6,326 bases of DNA. It comes from Prevotellaceae bacterium UBA1720. Its GTDB lineage: Bacteria; Bacteroidota; Bacteroidia; Bacteroidales; Bacteroidaceae. Made by a program: the position numbers and the translations under genes. The DNA lies in NCBI GenBank assembly GCA_002317475.1, contig DCIS01000143.1, positions 1 to 6,326 of the forward strand, given 5' to 3'. Positions 5,458-6,326 of this stretch are shown in pieces (position 1 is the stretch's first letter; every line of letters starts with the position of its first letter). The notes under the pieces were generated by a model. That model made no database searches, was not told the origin of the DNA, and saw only the letters and a list, made by a program, of their open reading frames with translations.

Positions 5458-6126
5458 TTAGTTGTTGAGTGTGATAATCGGTCTTGCTGGATGAGCCTGT
5501 AGCTTAGGCGTTTCCTGCATGGCACCGCTGGACAGGGAATAGAGCCATGCCTTGGCAGCATTCATATCCTTTACTTCCGTGGATGTCCAGAACCAGTCAG
5601 AGTCTTCTGCAGTCGGAAGCAGATCGCCACCACATTCCTTGATAATCGGATTTATGATGTCACGAGCTGTATACATCATACGCATCTGAGCGACCGAAGG
5701 GATATATGCACTCTGCCCGTATCTCCACATGTCAAAGACTTCAGTTGCCAAAGGAGAACTGCAATCTTGTGTAGCATACATCGCATAAGTATTGGCGTTT
5801 CCGTCAAAAGTAGTAATGTCACACGAAGTCCCCTGAGTTATGCCCAATGAATCAGCAAACTGGGTGGCAGGCAGTTCATAAAGGAAGACTGCATAGCCGT
5901 TACCCTCAATATCAGGGTCATTGTTCACATGGAAGACAATAGCAATGGGTTGCTTGCCAGCCTGACGCATGGCATCAAGCGAATACGTCATGCCGTCCGT
6001 ACAGAGAATCTGCCCCGTCTTTATTCCTGTATCGGGAAAATCCTGATGAGCATCGCATGAGATGAGTGTCATCGCCCAACACAATAGGATGTAAAAGATT
6101 GGATTGTAAAAATATCTAATGATCAT
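5458..6126 (-). CDS. Transfer-operon lipoprotein with DUF1566/FISUMP-like C-terminus
   Basis: A 222-residue secreted lipoprotein. Residues 1-23 form a hydrophobic signal peptide ending in a lipobox, LISC, so Cys24 should be lipidated after cleavage by signal peptidase II. The following DAHQD is moderately acidic and may send the protein outward, but is not a clear surface-export signal. The C-terminal half matches the general pattern of DUF1566/Fibrobacter major-paralogous (FISUMP-like) domains: YIPSVAQMRMMY (141-152), WFWTSTE (178-184), AWLYSLSSG (193-201) and a final ARPIITL (214-220). Such domains are common in Bacteroidetes surface lipoproteins and some resemble C-type-lectin-like folds. 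It starts 6 nt after the preceding gene and precedes the alpha-CTD-like gene by 27 nt. The position suggests an envelope or mating-pair component, perhaps contacting recipient cells. Secretion is well supported; the exact role is not. Confidence 0.82.
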   Translation of the reverse strand: MIIRYFYNPIFYILLCWAMTLISCDAHQDFPDTGIKTGQILCTDGMTYSLDAMRQAGKQPIAIVFHVNNDPDIEGNGYAVFLYELPATQFADSLGITQGTSCDITTFDGNANTYAMYATQDCSSPLATEVFDMWRYGQSAYIPSVAQMRMMYTARDIINPIIKECGGDLLPTAEDSDWFWTSTEVKDMNAAKAWLYSLSSGAMQETPKLQAHPARPIITLNN

Positions 6127-6132
6127 AGTATG

Positions 6133-6326
6133 TTATCTTTTATAGTTGCATGGAATAGCCACACCTACGGCAGCACCCACACGGAATAAATCAGGGTTGT
6201 TAATCAAGCAGTCGCCTTTCACTTGCCAGAAGATGCGCCATCCACCACGTAACGAGTAGTTCTGCTCGTAGCCAAGATGAATGCCAGCAAGAAACTTCTC
6301 AGTGTTACTGCCAAGTGAGGCTCCTA
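6133..6326 (-). CDS. C-terminus of a probable outer-membrane beta-barrel transfer protein (partial)
   Basis: An open frame enters from the window edge and ends at TAA (6135-6133), giving the last 63 complete codons; the start lies outside. The visible part alternates polar and hydrophobic residues with glycines and aromatics in strand-length pieces: KFLAGIHLGYEQNY, RGGWRIFWQVKGDCLI and LFRVGAAVGVAIP. This is the look of the last strands of an outer-membrane beta-barrel. In Bacteroidetes transfer operons, TraO is an outer-membrane protein of this kind and could be the match, but the fragment is too short to name it. The lipoprotein gene starts 6 nt downstream, so the two share an operon and probably a location in the outer envelope. 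Other small porin-like families remain possible. Confidence 0.65.
   Translation of the reverse strand, partial: GASLGSNTEKFLAGIHLGYEQNYSLRGGWRIFWQVKGDCLINNPDLFRVGAAVGVAIPCNYKR

Noticed and set aside
1..6326. CRISPR array, tRNA, rRNA, insertion sequence or integrase
   Set aside because: No regularly spaced repeats, no tRNA-like cloverleaf, no transposase or recombinase frame was found on either strand.

Overview
The window looks like part of an integrated conjugative element, or the transfer region of a large plasmid, from a Bacteroidales bacterium (Prevotella/Bacteroides-like). Three things point there. The long minus-strand gene is a TraG/VirD4-type coupling protein of Bacteroidetes style. 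The promoters fit the Bacteroidetes pattern (-33 TTG/TTTG, -7 TAnnTTTG). A lipoprotein with a DUF1566/FISUMP-like C-terminus is also typical of this group. Genus and element family are inferred; no integrase, relaxase or rRNA gene is present to settle them.

Layout. (1) 19-323: a small, separately transcribed minus-strand gene for a 58-residue membrane microprotein, with its own promoter (293-323) and a strong hairpin terminator (19-60). (2) About 324-721: roughly 400 bp of AT-rich DNA with no convincing gene, holding an imperfect 15-bp direct repeat and a small hairpin. (3) 722-2110: an AT-rich plus-strand two-gene cassette. A 260-residue protein of unrecognised family overlaps a PIN-domain nuclease by 8 nt, with a promoter and palindrome in front and a terminator behind. 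(4) 2105-6326: a compact minus-strand transfer operon. In transcription order it encodes the C-terminus of a probable outer-membrane beta-barrel protein, a lipoprotein, a membrane protein with an RNA polymerase alpha-CTD-like helix-hairpin-helix domain, an 85-residue helical protein, and the TraG-like coupling ATPase. Spacings of 6 nt, 27 nt, a 4-nt overlap and 3 nt support one transcript that ends with traG.

Working together. The minus-strand genes fit the late part of a type IV secretion operon: envelope components first, then a membrane-anchored possible DNA-contacting protein, then the ATPase that brings DNA to the channel. The plus-strand pair runs toward traG and is separated from it by a shared hairpin. 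It is more AT-rich than the transfer genes and reads as accessory cargo, possibly a non-canonical toxin-antitoxin or defence module. The two most interesting items are this PIN cassette and the membrane-tethered alpha-CTD-like protein inside the transfer operon.
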